A stretch of DNA of 56,543 nt from SCGC-AAA076-P13 sp963926355 (GCA_963926355.1 CAWUWW010000024.1:1-56543), one strand, 5' to 3'. Positions 16,573 to 26,554 are shown, counted from the first letter of the stretch. Program-made: numbers and translations. Notes: generated from the sequence alone by a model not told the origin.

Positions 16573-18234
16573 TTAGTCTGTTACCGCTCCAAGGCTTGCA
16601 GATTTTACACTTTTAGCAAATTTAGATAAAACACCTTTTTCTGGTATTTTGGCAAGATTTATCCATCTTGATAGTCTTTGTGTAATTTCAGCTTCTGAAA
16701 CTTTCAAAAGTAGTTGGTCATTTTCAGCATCTATTAAAATAGTATCACCATCTTCAACTATTGCTATCAAACCTCCATCCGCTGCTTCTGGGGTTATGTG
16801 CCCAACCACAAAACCATGAGTTCCTCCAGAGAACCTTCCATCGGTTATAAATGCAACGCTATTCCCAAGACCTTGACCCATAATTGCAGATGTTGGTTTT
16901 AACATTTCTCTCATGCCTGGACCGCCTTTAGGTCCTTCATACCTAATAACAACAACGTCACCGGGTTTTATTGCTTTAGCCAATATAGCCTCCACCCCAT
17001 CTTCTTCAGAATTAAATACTCTTGCTACGCCTTCGAAAGATGTACCTTCTTTGCCTGTAATTTTTGCAACAGAGCCTTCTTTTGCTAGATTTCCATAAAG
17101 AATTCTTAAATGACTGCTCTTTTTGATCGGATTTTTAAAGTCTTTGATAATCTGCTGTTTGTCATTGTAAGGCTGAATATTTGAAAGATTTTCTGCAAGT
17201 GTTTTTCCTGTTACTGTTAGGCAATCTCCATGCAATAGTCCTTTTTGGAGCAGCATCTTCATTAGAGGCTGAATGCCGCCATTGGCATTTAATTCTGACA
17301 TGTAATGCAATCCAAAAGGCTTAAGATCAGCCATAACTGGAGTTTTCTTTCCAATTCTTGTGAAATCATCCAAATGAAGATCAACGCCTATGGCGTAAGC
17401 CATAGCAAGCATATGAAGAACTGCATTCGTTGATCCTCCAAGCGCGATAACAACTGTAATAGCATTTTCAAATGCTTTTTTAGTCATGATGTCTGAGGGC
17501 TTAATATCTCTATCTAAGAGATTTATGATCGCAAGACCAGCCTCCTTGCAATCGTTCTGCTTATCATTAGAAACAGCATCTTGACTGCTACTTCCTGGCA
17601 AGCTCATCCCTAGTGCCTCAATGGCAGATGCCATGGTGTTAGCTGTATACATTCCACCACAAGATCCGGGACCTTTAACTGAAATTTTTTCAACATGAAT
17701 TAATTCTGATTCGGCTAAATCACCTTTGAAGAATTCGCCTGTTTTTTCACAAACTGTTACGTAGTCAGTATTTTCTTTACTTGGCCTAATTGATCCGCCG
17801 TATATAAATATAGAAGGCCTATTAAGTCTTGCCATGCCAATAATGCAGCCTGGCATATTTTTATCGCACCCGCCAATTGCTATAAGGCCATCGTATCCTA
17901 AGCAACCGACAACTGTCTCTATAGAATCAGCTATAACCTCTCTTGAGACTAATGAGTATTTCATACCCTGAGTACCCATTGAAATACCATCTGAAACGGT
18001 AATAGTATTAAATAGAACACCCTTACCCCCAGATGAATCAACTGATTTTTCAACTACATCTGCAAGCTGATTAATATGCATATTGCATGGGGTAACTTTA
18101 GCTCCAGTTGATGCTATACCAACAAAAGGTTTTGTAAAATCCTCAGAAGTGAAGCCAACGCCCCTAAGCATAGATCTAGAAGCCGCTTGACTGGGTCCGT
18201 CCACTAACTCTTTTGAATATTTTCTTGAAGTCAT
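16573..18234 (-). CDS. ilvD: Dihydroxy-acid dehydratase
   Basis: Iron-sulfur enzyme that dehydrates dihydroxyisovalerate to 2-ketoisovalerate, the step after IlvC. The 553 residues show GIASTGAKVTPCN, GGCDKNMPGC and GPGSCGGMYTANTM. Together these hold three conserved cysteines that can ligate the cluster. The signatures GGSTNAVLH and TDGRFSGGTHG are also present. Length about 553 fits the IlvD form found outside enterobacteria (E. coli 616). It lies 15 kb from ilvBHC and just upstream of hemB on the same strand, likely in one transcript with it. Confidence 0.96.
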   Translation of the reverse strand: MTSRKYSKELVDGPSQAASRSMLRGVGFTSEDFTKPFVGIASTGAKVTPCNMHINQLADVVEKSVDSSGGKGVLFNTITVSDGISMGTQGMKYSLVSREVIADSIETVVGCLGYDGLIAIGGCDKNMPGCIIGMARLNRPSIFIYGGSIRPSKENTDYVTVCEKTGEFFKGDLAESELIHVEKISVKGPGSCGGMYTANTMASAIEALGMSLPGSSSQDAVSNDKQNDCKEAGLAIINLLDRDIKPSDIMTKKAFENAITVVIALGGSTNAVLHMLAMAYAIGVDLHLDDFTRIGKKTPVMADLKPFGLHYMSELNANGGIQPLMKMLLQKGLLHGDCLTVTGKTLAENLSNIQPYNDKQQIIKDFKNPIKKSSHLRILYGNLAKEGSVAKITGKEGTSFEGVARVFNSEEDGVEAILAKAIKPGDVVVIRYEGPKGGPGMREMLKPTSAIMGQGLGNSVAFITDGRFSGGTHGFVVGHITPEAADGGLIAIVEDGDTILIDAENDQLLLKVSEAEITQRLSRWINLAKIPEKGVLSKFAKSVKSASLGAVTD

Positions 18235-18249
18235 ATGCTTATTATAATA

Positions 18250-19848
18250 TTAATTGGATGCGTATCTTAACGCAGCGGAAAGTAATTTTTTAGTATATTC
18301 TTCTTTTGGATTATCGAACACTTGATGCGATAAGCCAGATTCCACAATCTTTCCATCTTTCATAACAAAGATAAAGTCTGACATTGATCTTATAACTTTT
18401 AAGTCATGACTTATAAATAAGTAAGTAAGCCCGTATTCATTCTGAATATCTTTAAGTAGATTTATGACTTGTATCTGTATTGACCTATCGAGGGCAGATG
18501 TTGGCTCATCAAGAATCATAAATGCTGGATTCATAATTAAAGATCTAGCTATAGCGACTCTCTGCCTTTGCCCTCCTGAAAATTCATGAGGATATTTATT
18601 TTTTGCTGACAACTCAATCCCCACATCAGACAATACTTTATTTATTCTCTGGTCTCTTTCGTTCCGGGAAAGCTTGAAGTGAACACCCAGACCTTCGCCA
18701 ACGATTTCACCTATTGTCATTCTAGGAGACAGTGATCCGTATGGATCTTGAAATATTATCTGGACATGTTTTTTAAGTTCTTTCGCCTCTTTTGAGGAGT
18801 TCAAATTAAGATTTCTGCCCTTGTAAGATATATCTCCTTCATAAGGTATCAAGCTAGCAATTGCTCTTCCAAGAGTAGATTTTCCAGAACCAGATTCACC
18901 TACTAATCCTATAGTAGTATTTTGATATATATTTAAAGAGACGTTTTTAACGGCATGGAATCTTTCCTTCTTAAAAAAATTAACTGCAGGTGTGTTATAG
19001 AAAACATTCAGATTATTAATTTCTATGACGGGGTTATTGTTTAACTCTTCGATTAGTTTTGGTTGGGGTTCTGCATCAAGAAGTTTTTTGGTATATGCAT
19101 GTGAGGGGTTCTGAAAAACTTTTTTTGTATTTCCTTGCTCTACAATCTCTCCATTTTTCATAACGCAAACCTGATCTGAAAATTCTTGCACTAGCCCTAG
19201 GTCATGGGTAATAAATAAAATTGACATGCCCAGCTCCCTTTTAAGTTTGCCCATTAGATCAAGTATTTGTGCTTGAATAGTGACATCAAGCGCTGTTGTT
19301 GGCTCGTCTGCAATTAATAACTCTGGCTTGTTAACAAGAGCCATGGCTATCATTATTCTTTGTCTTTGGCCGCCTGAAAGCTCATGCGGATAAGAATAAA
19401 ACCTTCTACTAACATCGTCTATCTCCACGAGATTCATGAGATCCATAGCTTCTTTGATTGCTTCTTTCTTTGAAGTATTGGAATGAAGTAAAATTGATTC
19501 CGTAATTTGGTTTCCTACCCGATGATAGGGATTTAAAGAGGTCATTGGCTCTTGAAATATCATAGAAACAATATTGCCCCTTATAGACAGAAGATCTTCT
19601 TTTGCGGCATTAATTATTTCTTTATTATTAAACTTTATAGAAGACTCTTCTGAGTAGGCGGCCTGAGGTCTTGGAAGCAGTTGAAGTATGGACATTGCTG
19701 TTACTGATTTCCCAGAGCCAGACTCGCCAACAAGAGCCATTGTTTGATTCTTCTCAATATCAAAACTAATATTATTTACCGCTCTAAAAGAGCCATCTCT
19801 AGTAGCAAAACTAATGCTTAAATTATTTATTTCTAAAATCTTACTCAT
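18250..19848 (-). CDS. Oligopeptide-type ABC transporter, two fused ATPase domains (YejF-like)
   Basis: Cytosolic ATPase for a peptide/nickel-class importer. The 532 residues hold two complete nucleotide-binding domains. Each has a Walker A GESGSGKS (near 40 and 315), a signature ELSGGQRQR or EFSGGQRQR, and a Walker B followed by DEPTTALD or DEPTSALD. Each ends in the oligopeptide-type C-terminal extension (NPSHAYTKKLL and NPKEEYTKKLL). YejF of E. coli has this fusion and size (529). No permease or binding protein is adjacent, so the partners must lie elsewhere. It overlaps the upstream esterase gene by 4 bases. Confidence 0.9.
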   Translation of the reverse strand: MSKILEINNLSISFATRDGSFRAVNNISFDIEKNQTMALVGESGSGKSVTAMSILQLLPRPQAAYSEESSIKFNNKEIINAAKEDLLSIRGNIVSMIFQEPMTSLNPYHRVGNQITESILLHSNTSKKEAIKEAMDLMNLVEIDDVSRRFYSYPHELSGGQRQRIMIAMALVNKPELLIADEPTTALDVTIQAQILDLMGKLKRELGMSILFITHDLGLVQEFSDQVCVMKNGEIVEQGNTKKVFQNPSHAYTKKLLDAEPQPKLIEELNNNPVIEINNLNVFYNTPAVNFFKKERFHAVKNVSLNIYQNTTIGLVGESGSGKSTLGRAIASLIPYEGDISYKGRNLNLNSSKEAKELKKHVQIIFQDPYGSLSPRMTIGEIVGEGLGVHFKLSRNERDQRINKVLSDVGIELSAKNKYPHEFSGGQRQRVAIARSLIMNPAFMILDEPTSALDRSIQIQVINLLKDIQNEYGLTYLFISHDLKVIRSMSDFIFVMKDGKIVESGLSHQVFDNPKEEYTKKLLSAALRYASN

Positions 19849-20855
19849 AATATTTCTTTATATTCTCTTAAAAAATCTACTACAGCTATTTTTGCTGAAT
19901 TTAATCTAGTCATTGATGCAAAGCCATGAAAGGTAGATGGATAATGCAATTGTTTCACATTGTTACCTTTTTCATGCAATAAATATGCATATTTTTCAGC
20001 CTCGTCACTCAAAGGATCGAAGCCTGCAGTAACGACTATAGTTTTAGGAAGTTCTTTTTTTAAATTAACTTTCATTAAATTAAAACACTCGTCATCCATA
20101 TTGTCATTTGAATACATTAATTTATCCCAAAACCAAATCATTGCCTTTTTAGTTAAGAGATAGTTTTCTTCAAACAGGGTGAATGATTCAGAGGAGCATG
20201 ATGGATCGCACATTGGATATATTAGTAACTGGCTATGAGGTTCAGGATGATTATTTGTTATTAAGTGGTGTGTTAATGAGGCAGCAAGATGGCCGCCCGC
20301 GCTATCCCCGCATAAGCTAATCTGATTTGAGTTATACCCCATAGAAATAAGCCAATTATAGGCAGCTAGAGCTTCATTCAATGCAGAGGGATATTTATTT
20401 TCTGGTGCGAGACTATAATCTAAGGAGAAAATTTTAACTCCCAAATTGTCGGCAATAAAAGAAACCATTGCATCATGCGTCTCAACTGATGAAAGAACAT
20501 ACCCGCCACCATGAAAAAATAGTACAACCTTATTCTTCTCTATATTTTTGGGGATATACTCCCTTAAGAGAAGGGTATCTTTATCTTCAATGAAATGATC
20601 TATCTTGCCAACAGCGCTATTTGGCGCTAAAGAAAGCTGATATCTAGTTCTTTGTTTAATTATTAAATCTCTAACCTTTTGAATGGAGTTATTAGAAACT
20701 TTATGCAATTCGCTTTTTGGAATTAAATCTAAAATGATAGAGGATTGAATATCTAAAAGGCGCCCTCTAATAGGAGTTCTTCTTTTCCAATAGACTAATT
20801 TTAAAAGCCATACCGGGATGAAGAAAAATATATTTAATAAAAATATTCGAATCAT
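19845..20855 (-). CDS. Alpha/beta hydrolase, hormone-sensitive-lipase-type esterase
   Basis: Probable carboxylesterase. From the ATG at 20855 (a TTG lies two codons earlier) the 336-residue protein starts with a hydrophobic helix (about 3-20), so it may be membrane-anchored. It has the oxyanion motif HGGGY, LDYSLAPENKYPSA, the nucleophile motif GDSAGG and the acid/base region GFDPLSDEAEKYA and FHGFASM, the complete triad of the HSL (family IV) esterases. Its stop overlaps the ABC ATPase start by 4 bases. The natural ester is unknown. Confidence 0.87.
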   Translation of the reverse strand: MIRIFLLNIFFFIPVWLLKLVYWKRRTPIRGRLLDIQSSIILDLIPKSELHKVSNNSIQKVRDLIIKQRTRYQLSLAPNSAVGKIDHFIEDKDTLLLREYIPKNIEKNKVVLFFHGGGYVLSSVETHDAMVSFIADNLGVKIFSLDYSLAPENKYPSALNEALAAYNWLISMGYNSNQISLCGDSAGGHLAASLTHHLITNNHPEPHSQLLIYPMCDPSCSSESFTLFEENYLLTKKAMIWFWDKLMYSNDNMDDECFNLMKVNLKKELPKTIVVTAGFDPLSDEAEKYAYLLHEKGNNVKQLHYPSTFHGFASMTRLNSAKIAVVDFLREYKEIL

Positions 20856-20928
20856 ATGCAACCACTTTAATCTGTTATTAAAAAAAATTCTTTCTTTTAA
20901 TTGTTAGCAAGATTATCCTCTTGAAGCA

Positions 20929-21357
20929 ATGAAGAAAATTTTATCAATAATCCTAACATCATACAGTTTAATTATGCCATCTTATGCCTCGGTCCTTTTT
21001 GATAAGCAAGCTAGCGCGCCCTTAGCTAAAGATGTATTTGTTATTAGCCAAATAGTAATGTCTGAAGATATTCATATCTCATGGGATATCAAAGAGGGTT
21101 TCTACATGTATCTTAATAGTATAGAAATAAATGATGGCACCAATAGTATTCCATTTGAGATTATTGAATCTTATCAAACCTTATATGAGGATGAGTTCTT
21201 TGGAAAAACTACAATATTAAAAAAAATTCTTACCTTGATTATAAAAAGATCTGATTCATCTAATTCTTCTGAGTTATTGATATACTATCAAGGATGTTCT
21301 GAAGACGGGTTTTGTTACCCCATTCAAAAGGATAAAATTACCAATAAAATCCCCTAA
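20929..21357 (+). CDS. Stand-alone DsbD N-terminal (alpha) domain protein
   Basis: A 142-residue periplasmic protein. A signal peptide (about 1-20, MKKILSIILTSYSLIMPSYA) is followed by a domain resembling the immunoglobulin-like alpha domain of DsbD. It has an early FDK, then HISWDIKEGFYMYLNSI, EDEFFGKT and the redox pair in YQGCSEDGFCYPIQ (C123, C129). Full DsbD adds an eight-helix membrane domain and a thioredoxin-like domain. Here the frame stops soon after the second cysteine and aroQ begins 32 bases later, so both are missing. I recall full-length dsbD upstream of aroQ-accB-accC in pseudomonads, so this may be a reduced relic with a kept function. Confidence 0.8.
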   Translation: MKKILSIILTSYSLIMPSYASVLFDKQASAPLAKDVFVISQIVMSEDIHISWDIKEGFYMYLNSIEINDGTNSIPFEIIESYQTLYEDEFFGKTTILKKILTLIIKRSDSSNSSELLIYYQGCSEDGFCYPIQKDKITNKIP

Positions 21358-21389
21358 ATTCTACAAATTTCTGTTAAAATCTGCTAATT

Positions 21390-21830
21390 ATGAATATATT
21401 ATTGCTAAATGGGCCTAATTTAAATCTTCTAGGAAAAAGAGAGACAGACCTTTATGGCAGTACTTCCCTATTTGAAATTGAAGAGAATCTCAAGGAGATT
21501 GCCATTAGACAAAACTGTCAACTAACCCATTTTCAGACAAATGCTGAACATGAATTAATTGATTCTATACACAAAGCCCAGGATAACGGAGTCAATGTTA
21601 TTATCATAAATCCTGCAGCTTATACCCATACGAGTATTGCAATTAGAGATGCTTTATTGGGAGTTGCTATTCCATTTTATGAGGTTCACATCTCAGATAT
21701 CTATTCAAGAGAAGAGTTTAGGCATTTCTCATACTTATCAGATGTTGCAGAAAAAGTTTTTTGTGGATTGGGTGTTAATGGATATGAGCAAGCGCTTAAT
21801 GAGGCAATTTTAAAATTTAAAGGAGTTTAA
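21390..21830 (+). CDS. aroQ: 3-Dehydroquinate dehydratase, type II
   Basis: Third step of the shikimate pathway. The 146 residues show LLNGPNLNLLGKRE with the catalytic-tyrosine loop near 24, NPAAYTHTSIAIRDAL, and EVHISDIYSREEFRHFSYLSDVA. These are the hallmarks of the dodecameric type II enzyme. Length matches the family. The stop abuts the ATG of accB without a gap, and the gene belongs to the aroQ-accB-accC-leuS run. Confidence 0.96.
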   Translation: MNILLLNGPNLNLLGKRETDLYGSTSLFEIEENLKEIAIRQNCQLTHFQTNAEHELIDSIHKAQDNGVNVIIINPAAYTHTSIAIRDALLGVAIPFYEVHISDIYSREEFRHFSYLSDVAEKVFCGLGVNGYEQALNEAILKFKGV

Positions 21831-22271
21831 ATGGACATAAGAAAAATTAAAAAATTAATTGAGATGCTTCAGGAATCTGATCTTAAAGAGATTGAAGTAA
21901 GTCAGGGTGACGAATCAGTAAGGATTCTCAGGGGCGGTCATACCGAGAATCATATTATTAGATCAGACATGCAAACACAATTTACTCAGCCAGCTGATGT
22001 TGAACTAGAAAAGACTGATGATAAAAAATTAGAAATAGGTCAAGCTATTACATCACCTATTGTTGGAACTTTTTATAGAAAACCAAGCCCAGATAAAGAA
22101 CCATTTATTAAAGTTGGTGATTTAATAGAGAAAGGTGATGTTCTGTGCATTATTGAAGCAATGAAGATGATGAATGAAATTAAATCAGACCTTAGCGGAA
22201 AAGTTGTATCAATTGATATTGAAGATGGCGATCCAGTTGAATTCGGCCAAAGAATTATAACGCTTAATTAA
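21831..22271 (+). CDS. accB: Biotin carboxyl carrier protein of acetyl-CoA carboxylase
   Basis: Carries the biotin of acetyl-CoA carboxylase, the first step of fatty acid synthesis. The 146 residues have an N-terminal helix (MDIRKIKKLIEMLQESDLKEI in parts), a short linker and a C-terminal biotinyl domain. That domain has TSPIVGTFY, the thumb segment SPDKEPFIKVGD and the biotin site EAMKMMNE (biotinyl lysine K112). It directly precedes accC with one base between them, as in most bacteria. Confidence 0.96.
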   Translation: MDIRKIKKLIEMLQESDLKEIEVSQGDESVRILRGGHTENHIIRSDMQTQFTQPADVELEKTDDKKLEIGQAITSPIVGTFYRKPSPDKEPFIKVGDLIEKGDVLCIIEAMKMMNEIKSDLSGKVVSIDIEDGDPVEFGQRIITLN

Positions 22272-22272
22272 A

Positions 22273-23625
22273 ATGCTATATAAAGTTCTAATTGCCAATA
22301 GAGGAGAAATTGCCCTTCGTGCTGTAAGGGCGTGTAAAGAACTAGGCATATCTACGGTTTCTGTATACTCTGAAGGGGATAAAGATCTAAAACATCTTAA
22401 GTTCTCTGATGAAACTGTTTGCATTGGCCCAGCCTCTCCCACTGAAAGCTATCTTAATGTTCCTTCAATACTCTCAGCAGCTGAATTGACTGAGGTTGAC
22501 GGGATATACCCAGGTTACGGCTTTCTTGCTGAAGATTCAAATTTTGCTGAGATGTGTGAAAAAAGTGGTTTTAAGTTTATAGGCCCTAATGCTAAGACGA
22601 TTAGAATGATGGGGGATAAAATTACTGCTAAAACATTGGCAGAAAAAGCAGGAATTCAAACAGTCCCTGGATATAAGGATGAAATACCAGAAGATCCAGA
22701 AAAATTTAAAACCATTGCTAGAAATGTTGGCTATCCAATAATGATAAAGGCTACAGCTGGAGGCGGGGGAAGAGGAATGAGAGTTGTTGAAAAAGAGGAA
22801 GATCTAATTACTCTAGCCCAAATTACCATGCAAGAAGCTAAAAATTCATTTGGCAATGAAACTATATATTTAGAAAAATTTATAGCGAATCCTAGGCATG
22901 TTGAAATTCAAATAGTAGGAGATGGAAAGGGAAATGCAATTCATTTAGGAACCAGGGATTGCAGCATGCAAAGAAGGCATCAAAAAATAATAGAAGAAGC
23001 TCCAGCATTGAACTTAAATGAAGAAGCGTTAGAGAAAACATTTGATGCATGCATAAAATTATGTAAAAGCATTAATTATGAGGGTGTTGGAACATTAGAA
23101 TTTTTATATGAAAATGATAATTTTTATTTCATTGAAATGAATACAAGAATTCAAGTAGAACATCCAGTAACTGAGATGATCACTGGCTTTGACTTGGTAA
23201 AAGCACAGTTAAGGATTGCTTTAGGCATGAAATTTGACCTTGACCAGAATAGAATAAATTTTAAAGGTCACTCGCTAGAATGTAGGATTAATGCTGAGGA
23301 TCCAGACACCTTTCAACCATCACCGGGCACTATTTCAAAAATGCATACTCCTGGTGGATTTGGAATAAGGTATGACTCGCATATATATAGTGGTTACAAA
23401 GTTCCGCCATACTATGATTCATTGTTAGCAAAAATAATTACCCAAGCAAATTCACGAGGTTCTGCGATTAAAAGAATGCTGAGTGCGTTAGATGAGTTTT
23501 TTGTAGAAGGTATAAAAACAAATCATTCTCTTCATCAAAGACTATTGCGTGATGATGTTTTTGTTGATAATAAACATACTATAAATTACTTAGAAAATGA
23601 GTTCTTGAAAAAACATGAAAGCTGA
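22273..23625 (+). CDS. accC: Biotin carboxylase subunit of acetyl-CoA carboxylase
   Basis: ATP-grasp enzyme that carboxylates biotin on AccB. The 450 residues show ANRGEIALRAVRACKELGI, YPGYGFLAED, the glycine-rich ATP loop KATAGGGGRGMR, and the active-site segments EMNTRIQVEHPVTE and ECRINAEDP. Length equals the E. coli enzyme (449). The last 11 bases overlap the start of leuS, an unusual coupling between lipid synthesis and aminoacyl-tRNA synthesis. Confidence 0.97.
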   Translation: MLYKVLIANRGEIALRAVRACKELGISTVSVYSEGDKDLKHLKFSDETVCIGPASPTESYLNVPSILSAAELTEVDGIYPGYGFLAEDSNFAEMCEKSGFKFIGPNAKTIRMMGDKITAKTLAEKAGIQTVPGYKDEIPEDPEKFKTIARNVGYPIMIKATAGGGGRGMRVVEKEEDLITLAQITMQEAKNSFGNETIYLEKFIANPRHVEIQIVGDGKGNAIHLGTRDCSMQRRHQKIIEEAPALNLNEEALEKTFDACIKLCKSINYEGVGTLEFLYENDNFYFIEMNTRIQVEHPVTEMITGFDLVKAQLRIALGMKFDLDQNRINFKGHSLECRINAEDPDTFQPSPGTISKMHTPGGFGIRYDSHIYSGYKVPPYYDSLLAKIITQANSRGSAIKRMLSALDEFFVEGIKTNHSLHQRLLRDDVFVDNKHTINYLENEFLKKHES

Positions 23626-26026
23626 ATATAGCCCCAAAGAAATTGAGAAAACCATTCAAGAAGGATGGCTAAAAGAAGATAAATTTAAGGCAACTCCAGA
23701 TAGTAGAGAAAAATTTTATTGCCTATCAATGTTTCCGTATCCTTCGGGGAAACTTCATATGGGGCATGTAAGAAATTACACAATAGGCGACGTAATATCT
23801 AGATACAAAAGAATGAGGAACTTTAATGTATTTCAGCCAATGGGTTGGGACGCTTTTGGTCTGCCTGCTGAAAATGCAGCTATTGCAAACAAAGTTAGCC
23901 CTAAGGAATGGACTAATGAAAATATAGAATACATGAAGAAGCAGTTAGCATCTTTGGGTTTAAGTTACGACTGGTCAAAAGAATTAAGAACTTGCGAACC
24001 AGATTATTATAAATGGGAGCAAGTAATCTTTAAAAAGTTCTATGACCAGGGATTGGTTTATAGAAAAAAATCATTTGTTAACTGGGATCCTGTTGATGAA
24101 ACTGTTCTTGCCAATGAGCAGGTAATTGATGGTAAGGGATGGAGGTCTGGAGCTCAAATTGAAATTAAAGAAATAGATCAGTGGTTTATCAAAATAACAG
24201 ATTATGCGGATGAGCTTTTAGAGTCTTTAGATGAAGTTGATTGGCCTGAAAATGTTAAAGTCATGCAAAGAAACTGGATTGGGAAATCTAATGGCGCAGA
24301 GATTAAATACCTAATCGAAGGATCTGATAAATATTTAACAGCATTTTCTACAAGACCTGATACTATTTTTGGTGTTTCATTTTTAGCTATATCACCGAAT
24401 CATTCAATCTCTCTAAAACTATCTGAAACAGATAGCTCTATTAGACAATTCTTAGATAAGTGCAAAGAAACAAAAGCTGCTGAAGCAGATATGGCAAAGG
24501 CAGAAAAGCTTGGAGTTGATACTGGTATTAGTGCAATCCATCCCCTTACCGGGAAAAAAATACCAGTATGGATCGGAAATTTTGTTTTATTGGATTATGG
24601 AACAGGGGTTGTTATGGGTGTGCCGGGGCATGACCAAAGAGATTTTGAGTTTGCTTCTAAATATCAAATAGAAATATTGCAAGTTATTTCAACTGATGAA
24701 GAAGGTCTTCCTGTATTGCAAAGAGGCAATCTTATTAACTCTAGTGATTTCAATGGAATGGCTTCAGAGAAAGCTTCAGATAAAATAATTGCTGAGTTAA
24801 AAAATAAAGATCTAGGTGAAGAGCTTGTTCATTTTAGATTAAGAGATTGGGGTGTAAGCAGGCAGAGATATTGGGGGTGCCCTATTCCAGTTGTATATGA
24901 GGATGGTGAGCCAAGGATTTTAGATGAAAGTGAGATGCCAGTTAAGCTTCCTGAATTACCAGCCGGCTCTCCTCCAATACCATTAAGCCAAAATGAAGAT
25001 TTTATTAATATTTCAGACAATTTAAAGAGAGAAACTGATACCTTCGATACATTCATGGATTCATCTTGGTATTACGCTAGATTTACTTCCTCGAATAATA
25101 AAGATGAAATATTTGATGAAAATTCTAAGTATTGGCTGCCAGTTGATCTTTATATTGGCGGGATTGAGCATGCTATATTGCATTTGCTATATTCAAGGTT
25201 TTTTCATAAGGCCTTAAGAGACATGGGTATGGTTGAAGGGAATGAGCCTTTCAAAAAACTTTTAACACAGGGAATGGTTTTAAAAGATGGCGCTAAGATG
25301 TCTAAATCTAAAGGAAATACTGTTGACCCTCAGCCTTATATTGAAAAATATGGAGCCGATACCGTTAGGCTTTATATGATGTTTACAGCACCTCCAGAAC
25401 AAAGTTTAGAATGGTCGGAGTCTTCTGTAGAAGGAGCATCAAGGTTCATAAAAAAGGTTTGGAATCTAGTTAATGAAAGAAAATATTTAGATATAAAAGA
25501 GCCCTCTAGCTTCTCTAAAGAAGAGGGTGATTTGAGAAGAAAATCTCACAGCACCCTTCTAAAGATAACGAATGACTATGAATCAAGACATGCCTTCAAT
25601 ACAGCTATTGCTGCAATGATGGAGCTATTAAATTTTATACCTGATAATTTTAAAGATATTAATGCTAAGGAATCCAGCAGGTACTGCTTAAACGAAGCTA
25701 TAACAATCTTACTAAAAACTCTCAATCCAATAGCCCCTCATATATCAGAATATCTATGGAATGATTTCTATGGAGAATTCTCTGATGAGAATATAGAATC
25801 TTCATGGCCTGAGGTTCGAGAAGATTTATTGACTGTTTCTCAATTTGATCTTGTAGTGCAAGTGAATGGAAAAGTAAGAGGAAAAATTACTATTGATAAA
25901 AGCTTATCTCAAGAAGAGATAGAGGTTGCAGCAAAAAGTATTGATAATGTTTCGGCAAACATAGGTAGCTCTGAGATTAAAAAAACTATCTATATAAAAG
26001 AAAAGATTATAAATTTTGTTTTTTAA
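23615..26026 (+). CDS. leuS: Leucyl-tRNA synthetase
   Basis: Charges tRNA-Leu. The 803-residue class Ia enzyme has the HIGH motif as HMGH (48-51), the GWDAFGLPAENAA segment, the editing domain with STRPDTIFGVSFLAISP and the KMSKS loop in full (about 561-565). A C-terminal domain ends in VNGKVRGKI. It is shorter than E. coli LeuS (860) and close to the Bacillus length. The start at 23615 overlaps accC by 11 bases; an M-K-A-E-Y-S-P start is typical of the family. It is followed by lptE and holA, the standard gammaproteobacterial order. Confidence 0.97.
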   Translation: MKAEYSPKEIEKTIQEGWLKEDKFKATPDSREKFYCLSMFPYPSGKLHMGHVRNYTIGDVISRYKRMRNFNVFQPMGWDAFGLPAENAAIANKVSPKEWTNENIEYMKKQLASLGLSYDWSKELRTCEPDYYKWEQVIFKKFYDQGLVYRKKSFVNWDPVDETVLANEQVIDGKGWRSGAQIEIKEIDQWFIKITDYADELLESLDEVDWPENVKVMQRNWIGKSNGAEIKYLIEGSDKYLTAFSTRPDTIFGVSFLAISPNHSISLKLSETDSSIRQFLDKCKETKAAEADMAKAEKLGVDTGISAIHPLTGKKIPVWIGNFVLLDYGTGVVMGVPGHDQRDFEFASKYQIEILQVISTDEEGLPVLQRGNLINSSDFNGMASEKASDKIIAELKNKDLGEELVHFRLRDWGVSRQRYWGCPIPVVYEDGEPRILDESEMPVKLPELPAGSPPIPLSQNEDFINISDNLKRETDTFDTFMDSSWYYARFTSSNNKDEIFDENSKYWLPVDLYIGGIEHAILHLLYSRFFHKALRDMGMVEGNEPFKKLLTQGMVLKDGAKMSKSKGNTVDPQPYIEKYGADTVRLYMMFTAPPEQSLEWSESSVEGASRFIKKVWNLVNERKYLDIKEPSSFSKEEGDLRRKSHSTLLKITNDYESRHAFNTAIAAMMELLNFIPDNFKDINAKESSRYCLNEAITILLKTLNPIAPHISEYLWNDFYGEFSDENIESSWPEVREDLLTVSQFDLVVQVNGKVRGKITIDKSLSQEEIEVAAKSIDNVSANIGSSEIKKTIYIKEKIINFVF

Positions 26027-26083
26027 AAACATATATAAAAATTATTCTTTGATATATATTGCTTAGGTAGTTAATATAATTTA

Positions 26084-26554
26084 ATGACCAAATATACCCT
26101 AAGTTTAATCGTTTTTTTAGCCCTTTTGGTGAGTTCATGTGGCTACAATCAAGTAACCATTAACTCTGGTGATTCAGATTTTAAAAGCGTCGAGTTTGAT
26201 AAATCCATTCCACAAAACTTCGAAGATAAAATAACTTATTTTTTTAAAGCTCAACCAAATAAATTATCAGAAGGGAATAATTATTTAGCTATAAGTGGCT
26301 ATTCAATAAAAGAATATAATGTATATGCTGGTAATGCATTAAGAGCTCTTGAGGGTGAGTTAACTCTAACGGTGAAAGTAGAAATAGAAGTAAAAGACCT
26401 CCTCATAAAGAAATCTTTTAACTCGAAAAAAAGATACAAGTCTAATGAATTAAACCCATTGGCTCAAAAGCAAATGACTAAATTTCTTGAAGAAGCCATG
26501 CAAAAAGATATTATTGATCAAATAGTAATAGAGGTGAGCACCCTTGAAATGTGA
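26084..26554 (+). CDS. lptE: LPS-assembly lipoprotein LptE
   Basis: Outer-membrane lipoprotein that plugs LptD and helps insert lipopolysaccharide. The 156 residues begin with a lipoprotein signal ending LVSSCGY (lipobox S-S-C, C19), and the rest is an alternating alpha/beta protein of the LptE kind. Sequence in this family is poorly conserved, so the call rests on the lipobox, size and the order leuS-lptE-holA. The end overlaps holA by 11 bases. Confidence 0.82.
   Translation: MTKYTLSLIVFLALLVSSCGYNQVTINSGDSDFKSVEFDKSIPQNFEDKITYFFKAQPNKLSEGNNYLAISGYSIKEYNVYAGNALRALEGELTLTVKVEIEVKDLLIKKSFNSKKRYKSNELNPLAQKQMTKFLEEAMQKDIIDQIVIEVSTLEM

Noticed and set aside
26075..26083. TATAAT just before lptE as a promoter
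   Set aside because: It ends 3 bases before the ATG, so transcription would begin inside the gene. leuS and lptE are likely one transcript.
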